A stretch of DNA of 64,000 nt from Alisma plantago-aquatica (Eukaryota > Streptophyta > Magnoliopsida > Alismatales > Alismataceae): positions 1,391,167,363 to 1,391,231,362 of the forward strand of contig OY856410.1 in NCBI GenBank assembly GCA_963693085.1, read 5' to 3'. A program made the position numbers and the translations under genes. Of the stretch, positions 12,421 through 25,345 are shown piece by piece; positions within the stretch are counted from its first letter, which is position 1; each line of letters opens with the position of its first letter. The notes under the pieces are model-generated. The model was not told the DNA's origin. It made no database searches and was given only the letters and a program-made list of their open reading frames with translations.

Positions 12421-12936
12421 AATTAATCAAATTGTATGAACACTTAATGTGAATAAAGGTCAATGGTTTAAGTGGTCAATTACATGATGTAAATCAATGG
12501 TGTTTATAATAATGGTACCTTTAATGAGATAGGGTGATTAGTACCCTTCAAGTAGCTTTCCTAATGATCATGGTGATAATGACATAACCCATGATGTCAA
12601 TTCTTCTTCAAGATTGAGTTGGCTTAGCTTAATCAAGGTTGAAGCAAACATCATCTTGTAGAAGATGAAAGAGAAGATTTCCTACATGATTGATAATCAA
12701 GTACAAGACTTCCTATATAAATGAATGTTTAATTAGGGTATGATCCTTCATAGTGAGATCATGAAACCCTAATTATGAGGGTTAATGAATCATAACCCTA
12801 ACTGAGAATATTAATGGAAGTAATCTTACTACATGATAATGGTATGATCTTAATTCATAGTGATGGTATGATAAACCCTAATTCAGGGTACTTCGATGAT
12901 CACTCCTACTTGGGGTGAATAGTAAACCCTAATCTA

Positions 12937-13106
12937 GGGTGATGTGATATGAATAGTAAATCCTAATCTAGGGTGATGTGATATGAATAGTAAATCCTAA
13001 TCTAGGGTGATGTGATATGAATAGTGAATCCTAATCTAGGGTGATGCGATATGAATAGTAAATCCTAATCTAGGGTGATGTGATGTGAATAGTAAACCCT
13101 AATTGT
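12937..13106 (+). repeat. 34-bp tandem repeat, 5 units (5' LTR)
   Basis: Five head-to-tail units of 34 bp start at 12937, 12971, 13005, 13039 and 13073, each beginning GGGTGATGTGATATGAATAG with one or a few substitutions; the last unit is degenerate. A partial unit precedes it. The other LTR has six units at 22028-22231. Confidence 0.92.
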
Positions 13107-16100
13107 GGGTTATGGAATAAGAAACCCTAATGGAGGGTGATGACATGAGAAACCCTAGTTAGGAGTGATGTCATGAGAAACCCCAATTGGGATGAACAAT
13201 AAGTCTAATTATGGTTTATTGAATATGAAACCCTGGTTTTAACTGATGTTATGTGGAACCCTGATATTATGATATTGTGCAAGACTCAATTCAAGGTGAT
13301 GTCATGTGATGATATATGAAACCCTAGAGATTGTTTAATAGCCAGTACACGAAAGAAAGGTGTGGCTAAAATAATTAAATAAGATGAATATGTTATAGAC
13401 ATGAATGATAGGGTTGACGAACCATGTGAATGATGTGGTGGTGATTTTAATGAATAAGGATCTAAGAGACAAGATGATGCCTAGATCCTTGTACAACCAT
13501 CTCTATACATGAGTAATAGCCTATACACCTTACAATGATGAGGACATGAAACTTTTAGGAATGATGTATGCTATACTAAATAATGATGTGGATAACATCC
13601 TAAGAGTTGAAATACCTAAAATAGTTGATAATGGTTTATCTTATATCAACAACGTCTATCGTTTGGATAAGTCCATATCATCAAAGACAATTGGAAAATT
13701 CTAATGTGTGACCCATGTACCATATGATGAAAGTAACAAGTTAGTGGATAAAGTGTTAAGAGGGAAATACCTTAATAAAATTTAGTTGATTAACTTAAGA
13801 ATATGAAAATGAAAAGAAAGTGATACATTCAGATATGATAGATATCACATTTTGCATTTCATTGTAGACTTATCTTGATGAACCTCTAATCCAATACTCT
13901 TGGTTAAGAAACACATGAAATGTGTGATATGCAATCGTTACAATAATGATGTGATGAACTCAATGTACTTTGATAAATGTTGACCAATATACCTTGAGAA
14001 TGGGGTAAGCTAATCAATGAGTATAATGTAATTATATCATGACAAGGATGAGAAATGAACTCATGCTTTGAATTGATGACCATTAATGATATATGATAAG
14101 AATGGTAATCATAAGAAAATACTTATGATGTCTTGGAATCTCCTAGAGGTGTGGAGTAATAAATTAGGGTTGAACTAATAATGTGAGCATGAAACCCTAA
14201 TTAAAGCATGACGGGAAACCCTAACCCTAATTTTGGGTAAAGGGAATGAAAAGCCCTAATTGATAGATAACCCTATCCTGATAAAGGATGGTGATGTTAC
14301 GAATGTTTCATATGATGTGACAAATGACTTGCATGACTGTTATCATAACCATGTAGACATCATGAGATGATGAACATAGCCAAATATGAGCTATGACTTT
14401 CATATAATTAACATGTTGTATGGCCTTATGTGCCTAATGTTGTTGTCGCTCAGTAAAAGTAACAAAATGTGCATGGACCTTATGAGTTCCATGAGTAATT
14501 TGTTGCCTAGTGAAAGGTGGAAAAACATTTAATAGGCCTTGAGAGCCATGTGAGATACTTGTGTAACAAGCATTATGCATACCTCGGTCTAAGGACCCAG
14601 AGGTAATAGTTACCTAATAAAGGGTAACAGTGATAGTGATGAATTGAGGGTATGAATACCCAAAGTTGATAAGTATGATAATGATGCTGCTGAGGGAAGT
14701 AAACTTTCAAAGAAATGAAATGACGGACTGAGATCCCAATGTCTTATAAAGACTGACAAGTGATTGATGAAAATAGTACTTGTTTCTTAGTGGCATTTGT
14801 CTGAATAAGTTATGTTTGATAACTTGACTGATTCTAAAAGAAAATGATAATGTACTTAACTAATCAAGTGAAATCATATCATGTAGAGCCCTGGCCATAG
14901 ATCCATCATCGTCAGCAATAGGTGATGGTGAAACGGGTGCTCCGCGAAAAAATCCGGAACGCATATTTTGAATATGTGGGGGCAATGGGCGACTGTATCC
15001 TGACGTCCTAATGAGGGAATTGATGAAAGGTAAACAACAAACCTCTCAATCCTTCATTACTTGTACCGGGATGGATGTATCACGAATCCCCCGATGATTG
15101 GGACGGATGCAGTACACATCTCCCAATAATGTTAATGCCAGATCGATGGAGATAAACATGAGATATCATGACCGCAAAGAGAGCACAACACGCCACTGTA
15201 ACTCTAATAGCGAAGTTGCCAGTATACCCTGGAAAGCTACATATATAGCAGAGACACAAGATGTCCTACATGTAATCTCGCGCTGACCGAGATATGGGAG
15301 CTCTTGGTAGCCGGCTCTACCTTTGACCTTGTATGGTACCAATTTCGACTTTGCAGTGGTTGGTTGGAGCATGAGCAGTATACCTCATCTCCTCAGGGCA
15401 TAAGTGTGATTGTAAAATGTAATCAGCCGTTTAGCATGTTTGCTTAAGGATTGAATACGAAAATTCATTGGCTGATGTTATACTTCTTTTATGCAACACT
15501 AGTTGATAAATATTATTCATATCTCTTTACATTCAATGCAAGTAGATATGTGAAATATGAATATACCATGAGTAGATACAATGCTCTCCTTAGGAAGGGA
15601 AATTACTTTACTCTATTCATTCAATGATTAATACTGTTGTTATTATATAAGAACTCCTATTCAGTTTTAATTATAATAAACTGCTATAACAATGTTTTGG
15701 CAAAGGGTTATATCTCCCGTTGGGACAATTTACAATTGTCTCACCCCCGTGGGATCCAATGTTTTTAGGTAATCGCGAAAGAAGAAGCAGGAACCCAATA
15801 ACAAGAGAAAAGTAGCAGCAATATCAGGGACAACAGTGATGACTCAGGTGGAGGCACTGGCTGCCAAGTTTTGTCTAGATAGTAGTCATATGTGTCGTCT
15901 TTGTACTCTCAGGTCCTCGGAGTCAGTAGATAATGTTTTTATCATCGATTTGAGATTTTGGCTTGATGCCTCAAAGTTATATGTTGTCTATATTTTATGT
16001 CTGGAGACAGCTGATGTTGTAAATCTGAAGAAGAGATAGTGCAAGACATGTACTTTGAAACATACTGTAAATTTTATACTTTGGCTCTTGAAGAAAAAGA

Positions 16101-16222
16101 TTTCCTATGTGTGGATCTCTTTGCAAAAAGTTTTAAATTTTTAGTGATTTTTAGTAATCCGCTGCTAATAATTCACTTCCGCATTAGTTAATCTTGTTTT
16201 CACGAGTTGGTCATTACAATTG

Positions 16223-16234
16223 TGGTATCTGAGC
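16223..16234 (+). other. 15.5-kb element primer binding site
   Basis: TGGTATCTGAGC starts four bases after the LTR end at 16218. It differs at one base from the canonical initiator-Met tRNA primer site TGGTATCAGAGC. This marks the 5' LTR and + orientation. Confidence 0.85.
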
Positions 16235-16342
16235 TCTAGGTTTGCTGAGTCTAGAGAGACATAGGACTAAGGTAGAAGAGTCTGTTCTAGTGTCTTCCAG
16301 TGTATCTGATAGTGTCTTCTGCTCATATAGGAGGAGAAGAAC

Positions 16343-17041
16343 TTGAAGATGACTGGGTCACATGAGGAGTTTGCTACAGAAAGCAACAATACTGCACTAA
16401 GAAGAGGTGCACAGGAACAGGCAAGAGAGGGACAATTGCTTGAGAATCCCCTACTTAATCCAGCTGTGATAAGAAATCCTTCCCTAGGTATCACTGTAGG
16501 GGAACTCAGGGCAACCATGATATATTTAGTGGATCGATCACTAGAAATACAACCTAGATTACCAGCCCCCAATGATGATGTTTTGGACATCAACAGGATA
16601 TGTAATCCATAACAGTAGGTTGAAGCAATGGGAAATGATGAAGTTCTGGACTTAGAACAAGTCTATGCTCAACCTCAGCCTGTTGAATCAATATATAGTG
16701 ATGTAGGGAATAGAACACAACCTGAAATCAGGATCTTCCACAAGTGCGGCGAACCTAGACATATCAGAAGGTTTTTCCCAGAAAAGAAAAACAAGATGAT
16801 GATTGAGAAATGGCCTATCCAAATCCAGGAACAGAGGCCTAGTAGTTCTAAAAAGGGAAAGACTTTGGTATCACCAGTACAACCAGGACCTAGTGCACCA
16901 AGGCAATGGTCATCTAAAAAGGGTAAAGAACCCTCTAGACCATACATGGCACCCAGAATTTGCTACCTATGTAGACAGGTAGGACATCTGGCAAGAAATT
17001 GCTCAGCTAGAAATGTTATGGTGAATCAACCTCTGAGGTAG
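16343..17041 (+). pseudogene. Damaged gag with CCHC zinc knuckle (15.5-kb element)
   Basis: Gag would form the virus-like particle and bind element RNA. The first piece (16343-16612, 89 aa) and the second (16628-17041, 137 aa) are in the same frame, separated by two in-frame stops (TAA at 16610 and TAG at 16616), so this is one gag broken by nonsense mutations rather than two genes. The second piece holds a clean C-x2-C-x4-H-x4-C knuckle at residues 112-125 (CYLCRQVGHLARNC) and, at residues 37-50, a damaged knuckle (FHKCGEPRHIRRFF) in which the first and last Cys are Phe. Basic, Ser/Lys-rich sequence lies between. Upstream capsid-like sequence is short, so the gag is probably truncated. No protease or RT follows. 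Confidence 0.75.
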
Positions 17042-18584
17042 AATCATCCTGAGGCAGTGAATAATCCACAAATCATGACAGGTTAGACAAAATAATTCCA
17101 TTCTTATATGTCTTTTTATGGTTTCCTAAGTTAAATGAGAAGGTAATTGACTGTGTTTTCCTTGATTAGTCCTATGAGGACTTATATTTTGCATAATAAC
17201 ATTATAGATGGTTCATGTTGCTCTTACCTCTATTAGAAGAAGATGAGGTATTGAAGAGATGTCTGGATAAAATCCAGTAATGATTCTTATTTTTTTTGTA
17301 ATAATATGAAAAGGAAGGAAAATGATAGTATACAAGTGCATACTACCTTATCTCAGTATTTATATACCCTGGCCAGGTATACAACTATTGATGATAAAGC
17401 GAGTATGGAAACTCTTAGATTGTAATCTTTTTGATTGCTCTAATCAAGTAGTCATTTTGATACAATCTAATGAGTATCATGAAATAAGAAATATGGAATA
17501 AATAAATGTGTCATGTCCTAAGTATAAGAAAGAGAAATCTGAGATAACCTCAGATGAGCATGTTTGTATGAGGAAATAAAAGTATAATCCTCATGAGATA
17601 AGAATGAGAATAAGGGAGATGAATCTCATCTAATAAAGTTGTAAGTATCATAAAGATCCTTACCATAATGTAGAAATGGAAAATATGATGAGATCATAAG
17701 ATGATCATAAACATGCTAAAGGGATAATGATATGTAATCATCCTTATAAGATTCCTATGCTAGGGCAAGGAACCTAGGATGAGATAAAGAGTAAATGTTT
17801 CATGAATAGTTGAAAATACATGAAATAATAAGAGGAATATGAATCCTTGTTATCTTTCCTTTCAGGGACATGAAAATCAAGTGGGTCCTAGGACACTTGA
17901 TGTGCATAAGATAAAAAATTTCATGATGATGGATACTTAGAAAAGTATCAGTTTACCTTGGACCTTGGTTTCAAGGAAAAGATATATGTAACAAGTGATG
18001 TTCCAAGAGGAAAGGAAGATAAAGATGTGATGTGTTTTTAACACATGTAATAGATACCAAGGTAAGGGATCCTGGTATCTAAAGAAATATCAGATGATCT
18101 ATGTTGATTACCTGGAATGGTCAACTATGAAATCAGATTGATCATGCAAAATATTATGAACCTCACATGTTAGGGGTTTATGCTTTGCACAAACATAACA
18201 ATTAATGATATCTTTGAGATAAGTTCTCAATTGATAAGTAACATTTCCTTATGACAAGTGAATGTAAAACTAATGAGATAGTTAGTGCTAGTATAAGGAA
18301 AGTTAGTATGGTGTTATCAGGTGATATGACACAATCAGAGTATGAAAAAACTTATAGCCTCAAGTAGATGACAGAATATAATTGTGATCTTGAAAGAGAA
18401 ATTCTGAACTAACTAAGGAACATGGGAGTATATGCTCCATGTGAATCATTCCATGATAAAGTTGTATGGAATAACTTTGTATTGATCAAAACTCTATGGT
18501 GTCCCCATAATAATGAAATGTTATGTGATGACATGATGATATTATGCATGAAAATTATCTGTTTTTCTTTATCTAGGGATTTCG
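17042..18584 (+). other. Non-coding remainder of the 15.5-kb element interior
   Basis: About 1.5 kb between gag and the polypurine tract. It contains no RT, RNase H, protease or integrase motif on either strand; the only open frame of note (18422-18613) has no domain and runs into the PPT. Texture is AT-rich with many ATGAGAT and TGATAA words. Pol appears to have been lost completely rather than decayed, because no residual motif is visible. Confidence 0.7.
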
Positions 18585-18615
18585 GGGACGAAATCCTTAT
18601 GAGGGGTGGATAATT
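18585..18615 (+). other. 15.5-kb element pre-LTR signature and polypurine tract
   Basis: GGGGACGAAATCCTTATGAG is followed by GGGTGGATAATT and then the LTR start TGTAAC at 18616. The GACGAAAT...purine run is the characteristic end of pol in Tekay/Del-type chromoviruses and primes plus-strand DNA synthesis. LARD-2 (44137-44180) and the Tekay copy (57286-57320) have related contexts on the minus strand. Confidence 0.78.
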
Positions 18616-20019
18616 TGTAACATCCCTGACTTGGGTTATGCTTTAACCCTAGGTGTTTTAATAAAGAATGATGATTATATGATTAATCTCATCTTGTGAA
18701 AATTAATTAGGGCTCATGAGGAACTTATGTTTCAATTTTGGTCCAGTTTGAAGAATGTTGAAGCAATGTTTGCTTATTTTGGACTAAAGTGCAAATTACC
18801 CAATTTAAGGGGCTAACTTACAAATGTTACATAATAATATTTTCCTCTGATGTTGATACATCATAATAATGAATATGATGTAGTGGTATGGTTTCCACAA
18901 GCCTGGACACTAAGATAGAGCTTGTTGGATAATGTTTGTGCATTAAAACCTAGTTTTGGTGTAAAGTGCAATTTATCCAAAACCTAAGGTTCAGTATACA
19001 AATTACCACTTCAATAAGGTCCCTAATATTTCTTGGCATCATGTAGAGCAAAGAAAATTAGATGGGCGCCTAATTTGAATTAAGTTGGAGGAGAGAGAAT
19101 CTCGATATTAAAATAATCAAGATTTAATCCTAATTGAAACCCTAATTCAATTTAGGACAAAAATGAATGTATTAATTAAAGGGCTTTCAAACAAAATTAA
19201 AATGGTTGAGTTCAGATATGTATGGTTGTCTTTGTGCTTTGCAAGAGCCACGAAATATCTCAAGGAGGTGGAATTTCCACTCACCTTATTATAAGGAAAA
19301 GAAATATCCACTAAGTCATGGATGTTAATATAAAAAGGGTTAAGGTGCTTATTTTGCTTTTCTTTAAAATGTGGATAATTGAAGGTAATAAGAGGCCAAG
19401 AAGATAGCCTCGTCTGTAAGGAAGGATAGGGTTCAAGTGGCAAGGGAATGGAGGGGATAATTCCTACATTCTCTCTCCTAATTGAATTTTTTAATAAAAT
19501 TCACATATAAGCTCATTTATCCATAGAATGAAAGGGAATTTCGGATTTACTTCCACCCCTTGCTTGGAAAACGACCTTGGGAGCTTGGGAGCAAGAAGAG
19601 AACGACCCCCAACCTGTTGGTAAGTCCTTGACCTTCGTTCTTCTTGATTCCATGGTGGAAAACGAAAATAAATTATGGATTTCTTCTTAATTCGATCTCC
19701 TCTTCAACCCTAGCCAAACTTTTCAACCAAAAGTTTGAGGACGAGCCTAAGAGGATTTGCAAAAGCTTCATCCACCATTTTTGTTGTGAGATTGGAGCTT
19801 TGGAGCTCAATTGGAGGTGAGTTTTATAACTTGAAACCCTAACTTTGTTATTGCATTCAATTCCCCATCAAATAATGATCATTTCTCTATATACAAATAT
19901 TGATTTGGTTGATTGATGCAATCTCCATGGAAATCACAGCAGGTTTCATGGGTCTAGAGCTTGATTATGATGAAATCATCATAAGAACACACCTCCCCAA
20001 ATATCTAGACCAAACAGTT

Positions 20020-21500
20020 TCAATTAAATGTCCAAACGGTTTCACAAACTATTTGGGAGCAAACAGTTTCAAACCGTTTGGGATGAAATGGTTAACTAAA
20101 CCGCATAGAAGCAAATGGTTTAAGACCGTTTGGTGATATTGACCAGGTTTGACCGTTTGAGGATTTGTTCATAATGATCTACGTTAATGACCCATCAATT
20201 ATTATTGATTAACTCCAATTGGTTCATGAGTTGAAGGTCCATCGATCACCTAAACGCTAATCGGGTTGAGTGTTGATTTCATAAGTGATTGAGTTTGAAA
20301 CTTGGTTTGATTGACCCAAACGATTTCAAAACCATTTGGGAATCACCGAAACGGTCTCAAGATCGTTTGGAGGTCTAGGGTTGAGTATGGTTAGGTATTT
20401 GAAGATTCAAACATATGGTGTAAACCCTAATTGGCTAAGTGTTAATTTTACAATTGAATGGGTTGATGCTTTGGGTTGATTGACCTAAACGGTTTCAAAA
20501 CCGTTTGGGGATCAACCAAACGGTCTCAAGACCATTTGGGGATCACCCAAGACCGTTTAGAGGTCTAGGGTTGGGTATGATCAAGTGTTTGAAGGTCCAA
20601 AGACACCAAATTGAAATACAATCAAGTGCTGATTTGGTGACCAATCCTAGAATCCAAACTCTAATTGAATGACATGGTTAATGATGATATGATGGGAAAA
20701 CGGTCTCAAGACCGTTTCGAGGTCATCCAAACGATCCCAAGACCATTTGGGGGTCACCCAAGACCGTTTGGAGGTCTAGGGTTGACTATGGTTAGGGGTT
20801 TGAAGATCTAAAGGTACTAAGTTGAAGTGAAATCAAATGTTGATTTGGTGATCAATTCAATGATACAAACTTTGATTGATTGACTTGGATTTTGATGTTG
20901 ACATGGGAAAACGGTCTCAAGACCGTTTGGAGTTCATCCAAATGACCTCAAGACCATTTGGGGTCAGGTCATGTCCAATTTGGATGGTGGTCCGATAGTT
21001 TTAAAGTAACTAGTTTCACATTGGTTAATGTTGAAGAATCAACAATTCCAAACCCTAATCCAATTGATTCAAACCCTAATTGATGATCAATTGAGGGTCA
21101 AATCAGTTGAAGTTTGACCTAATTAACTCAATTGAAGTATGGTGATAGGTTCAATTGATGATTGCTTACATGAATTCAATGGTTGAAGGATTCAACATTG
21201 GTAACCCTAATTTAATTGGAGTGGTTGAGACCCTTTTTGGTCCTTGCGGTTTTGAGGGGGTTTGGACCAAACGGTCTCAAGACCGTTTGAGTCCAAATGG
21301 TCTTGAGACCATTTGAGACCAAACGGTCTCAAGACCGTTTGGGACCAAACGATCCCAAATCATTTAGGTGCATGCGATTTCAAAAAGTCAACTTTGGCAA
21401 ACGGTCTTCACCACCTACTTTACTAAACAGTTTTGAGTATTAAACCAAGACCGTTTGAGGTCTAATTGGTCAATACCATTTGAGGTCTAAGGGACCAAGA
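20020..21500 (+). repeat. Array of the 20-bp near-palindrome in the 3' LTR
   Basis: Counterpart of 11380-12420, with full AAACGGTCTCAAGACCGTTT copies near 20909, 21268 and 21321 and many degenerate half sites. This copy is longer because of two blocks missing from the other LTR. Several arms differ between the two LTRs (ACCGTTT against ACCATTT), which suggests CpG-linked decay of the CG in the motif. Confidence 0.82.
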
Positions 21501-22027
21501 TCATTTGGAAAGTAATTAATCAAAATTTATGAACACTTAAAGTGAATAAAGGTCAATGGTTTAAGTGGTAAATTACATGATGTAAATCAATGGTGTTTAT
21601 AATAATGGTACCTTTAATGAGATAGGGTGATTAGTACCCTTCAAGTAGCTAAGCCCTAATTATCATGGTGATAATGACATAACCCATGATTTCAATTCTT
21701 CTTCAAGATTGAGTTGGCTTAGCTTAATCAAGGTTGAAGCAAACATCATCTTGTAGAAGATGAAAGAGAAGACTACATGATTGATAATCAAGTAGTAGAC
21801 TTCCTATATAAATGAATGTTTAATTAGGGTATGATCCTTCATAGTGAGATCATGAAACCCTAATTATAAGGTTTAATGAATCATAACCCTAACTGAGAAT
21901 ATTAATGGAAGTAATCTTACTACATGATAATGGTATGATCTTAATTCATAGTGATGGTATGATAAACCCTAATTCAAGGTACTTTGATGATCACTCCTAC
22001 TTGGGGTGAATAGTAAACCCTAATCTA

Positions 22028-22231
22028 GGGTGATGTGATATTAATAGTAAATCCTAATCTAGGGTGATGTGATATGAATAGTAAATCCTAATCTAGGGTG
22101 ATGTGATATGAATAGTAAATCCTAATCTAGGGTGATGTGATATGAATAGTAAATCCTAATCCAGGGTGATGTGATATGAATAGTAAATCCTAATCTTGGG
22201 TGATGTGATGTGAATAGTAAACCCTAATTGT
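22028..22231 (+). repeat. 34-bp tandem repeat, 6 units (3' LTR)
   Basis: Six units start at 22028, 22062, 22096, 22130, 22164 and 22198, the same repeat as at 12937-13106 but with one more copy. The two LTRs were identical at insertion, so one unit was gained or lost afterwards. Confidence 0.92.
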
Positions 22232-25200
22232 GGGTTATGGAATACGAAACCCTAATGGAGGGTGATGACATGAGAAACCCTAATTGGGGGTGATGTCATG
22301 AGAAACCCCAATTCGGATGAACAATAAGTCTAATTATGGTTTATTGAATATGAAACCCTAGTTTTAAGTGATGTTATGTTGAACCCTAATATTATGATAT
22401 GGTGTAAGACTCAATTCAGGGTGATGTCATGTGCTGATATATGAAACCCTAGAGATGGTTTAATAGCCAGTACGCCAAAGAGAGGTGTGGCTAAAATAAT
22501 TAAATAAGATGAATATGTTATATACATGAAGGATAGGGTTGATGAACCATGTGAATGATAAGGTGGTGATTTTAATGAATAAGGATCTAAGAGACAAGAT
22601 GATGCCTAGATCCTTGTACAACCATCTCTATACATGAGTAATAGCCTATACACCTTACAATGATGACGACATGAAACTTTTAGGAATGATCTATGCTATA
22701 CTAAATAATGATATGGATAACATCCTAAGAGTTGAAATACCTAAAATAGTTGATAATGGTTTATTTTATATCAACAATGTCTATCAGTTGGATAAGTCCA
22801 TATCATCAAAGACAATTGGACAATTCTAATGTGTGACCCACACACCATATGATGAAAGTAACAAGTTAGTGGATAAAGTATTAATAGGGAAATACCTTAA
22901 TACAAAGTTAGTTGATTAACTTAAGAATATGGAAATGAAAAGAAAGTGATACATTCTGATATGATAGATATCACATTCTGCATTTCATTGTAGACTTATC
23001 TTGATGAACCTCTAATCCAATACTCTTGGTTAAGAAACACATGAAATGTGTGATATGCAATCGTTACAATAAAGATGTGATGAACTCAATGTACTTTGAT
23101 AAATGTTGACCAATATACCTTGAGAATGGGGTAAGCTAATCAATGAGTATAATGTAATTATATCATGACAAGGATGAGAAATGAACTCATGCTTTGAATT
23201 GATGACCATTAATGATATATGATAAGAATGGTAATCATAAGAAAATACTTATGATGTCTTGGATGCTCCTAGAGGTGTGGAGTAATACATTAGGGTTGAA
23301 CTAGTAATGTGAGAATGAAACCCTAATTAAAGCATGAAGGGAAACCCTAACCCTAATTTTGGGTAAAGGGAATGAAAAGCCTAATTGATAGATAACCCTA
23401 ATCCTGATAAAGGATGGGGATGTTACTAATCGTTTCATATGATGTGACAAATGACTTACATGACTGTTATCATAACCATGTAGACATCATGAGATGATGA
23501 ACATAGCCAGATATGAGCTATGACTTTCATATAATTAACATGTTGTATGGCCTTATGTGCCTAATGTTGTTGTCGCTCAGTAAAATTAACAAAATGTGCA
23601 TGGACCTTATGAGTTCCATGAGTAAGTTGTTGCCTAGTGAAAGGTGGCAAAACATTTAATAGGCCTTGAGAGCCATGTGAGATACTTGTGTAGTAAGTGT
23701 TATGCATACCTCGGTCTGAGGACCCAGAGGTAATAGTTACCTAATAAATGGTAACAGTGATAGTGATTAATTAAGGGTATGAATACCCAAAGTTGATAAG
23801 TATGATAATGATGCTGCTGAGGGAAGTGAACTTTCAAAGTAATGAAATGAGGGACTGAGATCCCAATGTCTTATAAAGACTGACAAGTGATTGATAAAAA
23901 TAGTACTTGTTTCTTAATGACATTTATCTAAATAAGTTATGTTTAATAACATGACTGATGCTAAAAGAAAATGATAGTGTACTTAACTAATCAAGTGAAA
24001 TCATATCATGTAGAGCCTTGGCCATAGATCCATCATCGTCAGCAATAGGTGATGGTGAAATGGGTTCTCTGCGGCAAAACTCGGAACGCATATTTTGAAT
24101 ATGTGGGGGCAATGGGTGACTGTATCCTGACGTCTTAATGAGGGAATTGATGAAAGGTAAACAACAAACCTCTCAATCCTTCATTACTTATACCGGGATG
24201 GATGTATCATGAATCCCCCGATGATAGGGACGGATGCAGTATACATCTCCCAATAATGTTAATGCCGGATCGATGGAGATAAACATGAGATCTCACGATC
24301 GTGAAGAGAGTACAGCACACCACTGTAACTCTAATAGAGAAGTTGCCAGTATACCCTGGAAAGCTATATATATAGCAGAGACACAAGATGTCCTGCATGT
24401 AATCTCGCACTGACCGAGATATGGGAGGTCTTGGTAGCCGGCTCTACCTTTGACCTTGTATGGTACCGATTTCGACTTCGTAGTGGTCGGTTGGAGCATG
24501 AGCGGTATACCTCATCTCCTCAGGGCATAAGTGTGATTGTAAAATGTAATCAGTCGTTTAGCATGTTTGCTTAAGGATTGAATATGGAAATTCATTGGCC
24601 GATGTTATACTTCTTTTATGCAACACTAGTTGATAAATGTTATTCATATCTCTTTACATTCAATGCAAGTACATATGTGAAATATGAATCTACCATGAGT
24701 AGATACAATGCTCTCCTTAGGAAAGGAAACTACTTTACTTTGTTCATTCAATGATTACTATTGTTGTTATTATATAAGAACTCCTGTTCAATTTTAATTA
24801 TAATAAACTGCTATAACAATGTTTTGGCGGAGGGTTATATCTCCCGCTGGGACAATTTACAATTGTCTCACCCCCGTGGGATCTAATGTTTTTAGGTAAT
24901 CACAAAAGAAGAAGCAGGAACCCAATAGCAAGAGAAAAGCAGCAGCAATATCAAGTATAGCAGTGATGACTCAGGTGGAGGCACTGGCTGCCAAGTTTTG
25001 TCTAGATAGTAGTCCTATGTGTCGTCTTTGTACTCTCAGGTCCTCAGAGTCAGTAGATAGTGTTTTAATCATCGATTTGAGATTTTGGCTTGATGCCTCG
25101 AAGTTATATGTTGTCTATATTTTATGTTTGGAGACAGCTGATGTTGTAAATCTCAAGAAGAGATAGTACAAGACATGTACTTTGAAACAGAATGTAAATG

Positions 25201-25345
25201 TTATACTTTGGCTCTTGAAGAAAAAGATTTCCTATGTGTGGATCTCTTTGCAAAAAGTTTTAAATTTTTAGTGATTTTCAGTTATCCGCTGCTAATAATT
25301 CGCTTCCACATTAGTTAATCTTGTTTTCGCGAGTCGGTCATTACA

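Larger units (their letters stand above)
9832..16218 (+). repeat. 15.5-kb element, 5' LTR (6387 bp)
   Basis: Begins TGTAACATCC, ends GTTGGTCATTACA, followed two bases later by the PBS. It lacks about 300 bp that the 3' LTR has: a block corresponding to roughly 19970-20100 and one to roughly 20260-20460. No open frame in it has a recognisable domain. The stretch 12540-14900 is rich in TGAT and ATGA words and CCCTAAT motifs, and 15836-16039 has a short frame conserved in the other LTR (24963-25166), again explained by the LTRs being copies. Confidence 0.9.
9832..25345 (+). mobile_element. 15.5-kb gag-only LTR retrotransposon with 6.4-6.7-kb LTRs
   Basis: LTRs at 9832-16218 (6387 bp) and 18616-25345 (6730 bp) enclose an interior of only 2397 bp. 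Both LTRs begin TGTAACATCCCTGAC and end GGTCATTACA; the flanking ACTAT is duplicated exactly. A PBS follows the left LTR, and GGGGACGAAATCCTTATGAG with a purine tract precedes the right one. That pre-LTR context is typical of Tekay/Del-type Ty3/gypsy elements, so I place it in gypsy as a non-autonomous member. The only coding trace is a gag remnant with a CCHC knuckle. LTR divergence is roughly 5-8 percent in the first 270 bp by eye. It is younger than LARD-1, into which it inserted. Confidence 0.9.
18616..25345 (+). repeat. 15.5-kb element, 3' LTR (6730 bp)
   Basis: Begins TGTAACATCCCTGACTTGGG, ends GCGAGTCGGTCATTACA, and is followed by the duplicated ACTAT (25346-25350). It is collinear with 9832-16218 apart from two extra blocks (about 19970-20100 and 20260-20460) and one more 34-bp unit. 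The extra blocks are palindrome-containing sequence, so the 5' copy has probably lost them by recombination between repeats. Confidence 0.9.

Noticed and set aside
12750..13260. AAACCCTAA motifs resembling plant telomere repeat
   Set aside because: The motifs are scattered or part of a 34-bp repeat (CCTAATCTAGGG), not a head-to-tail TTTAGGG array, and they recur in the other LTR.
16267..16593. Minus-strand 108-codon frame opposite gag
   Set aside because: Shadow of the gag frame on the + strand, which carries the zinc knuckle downstream.
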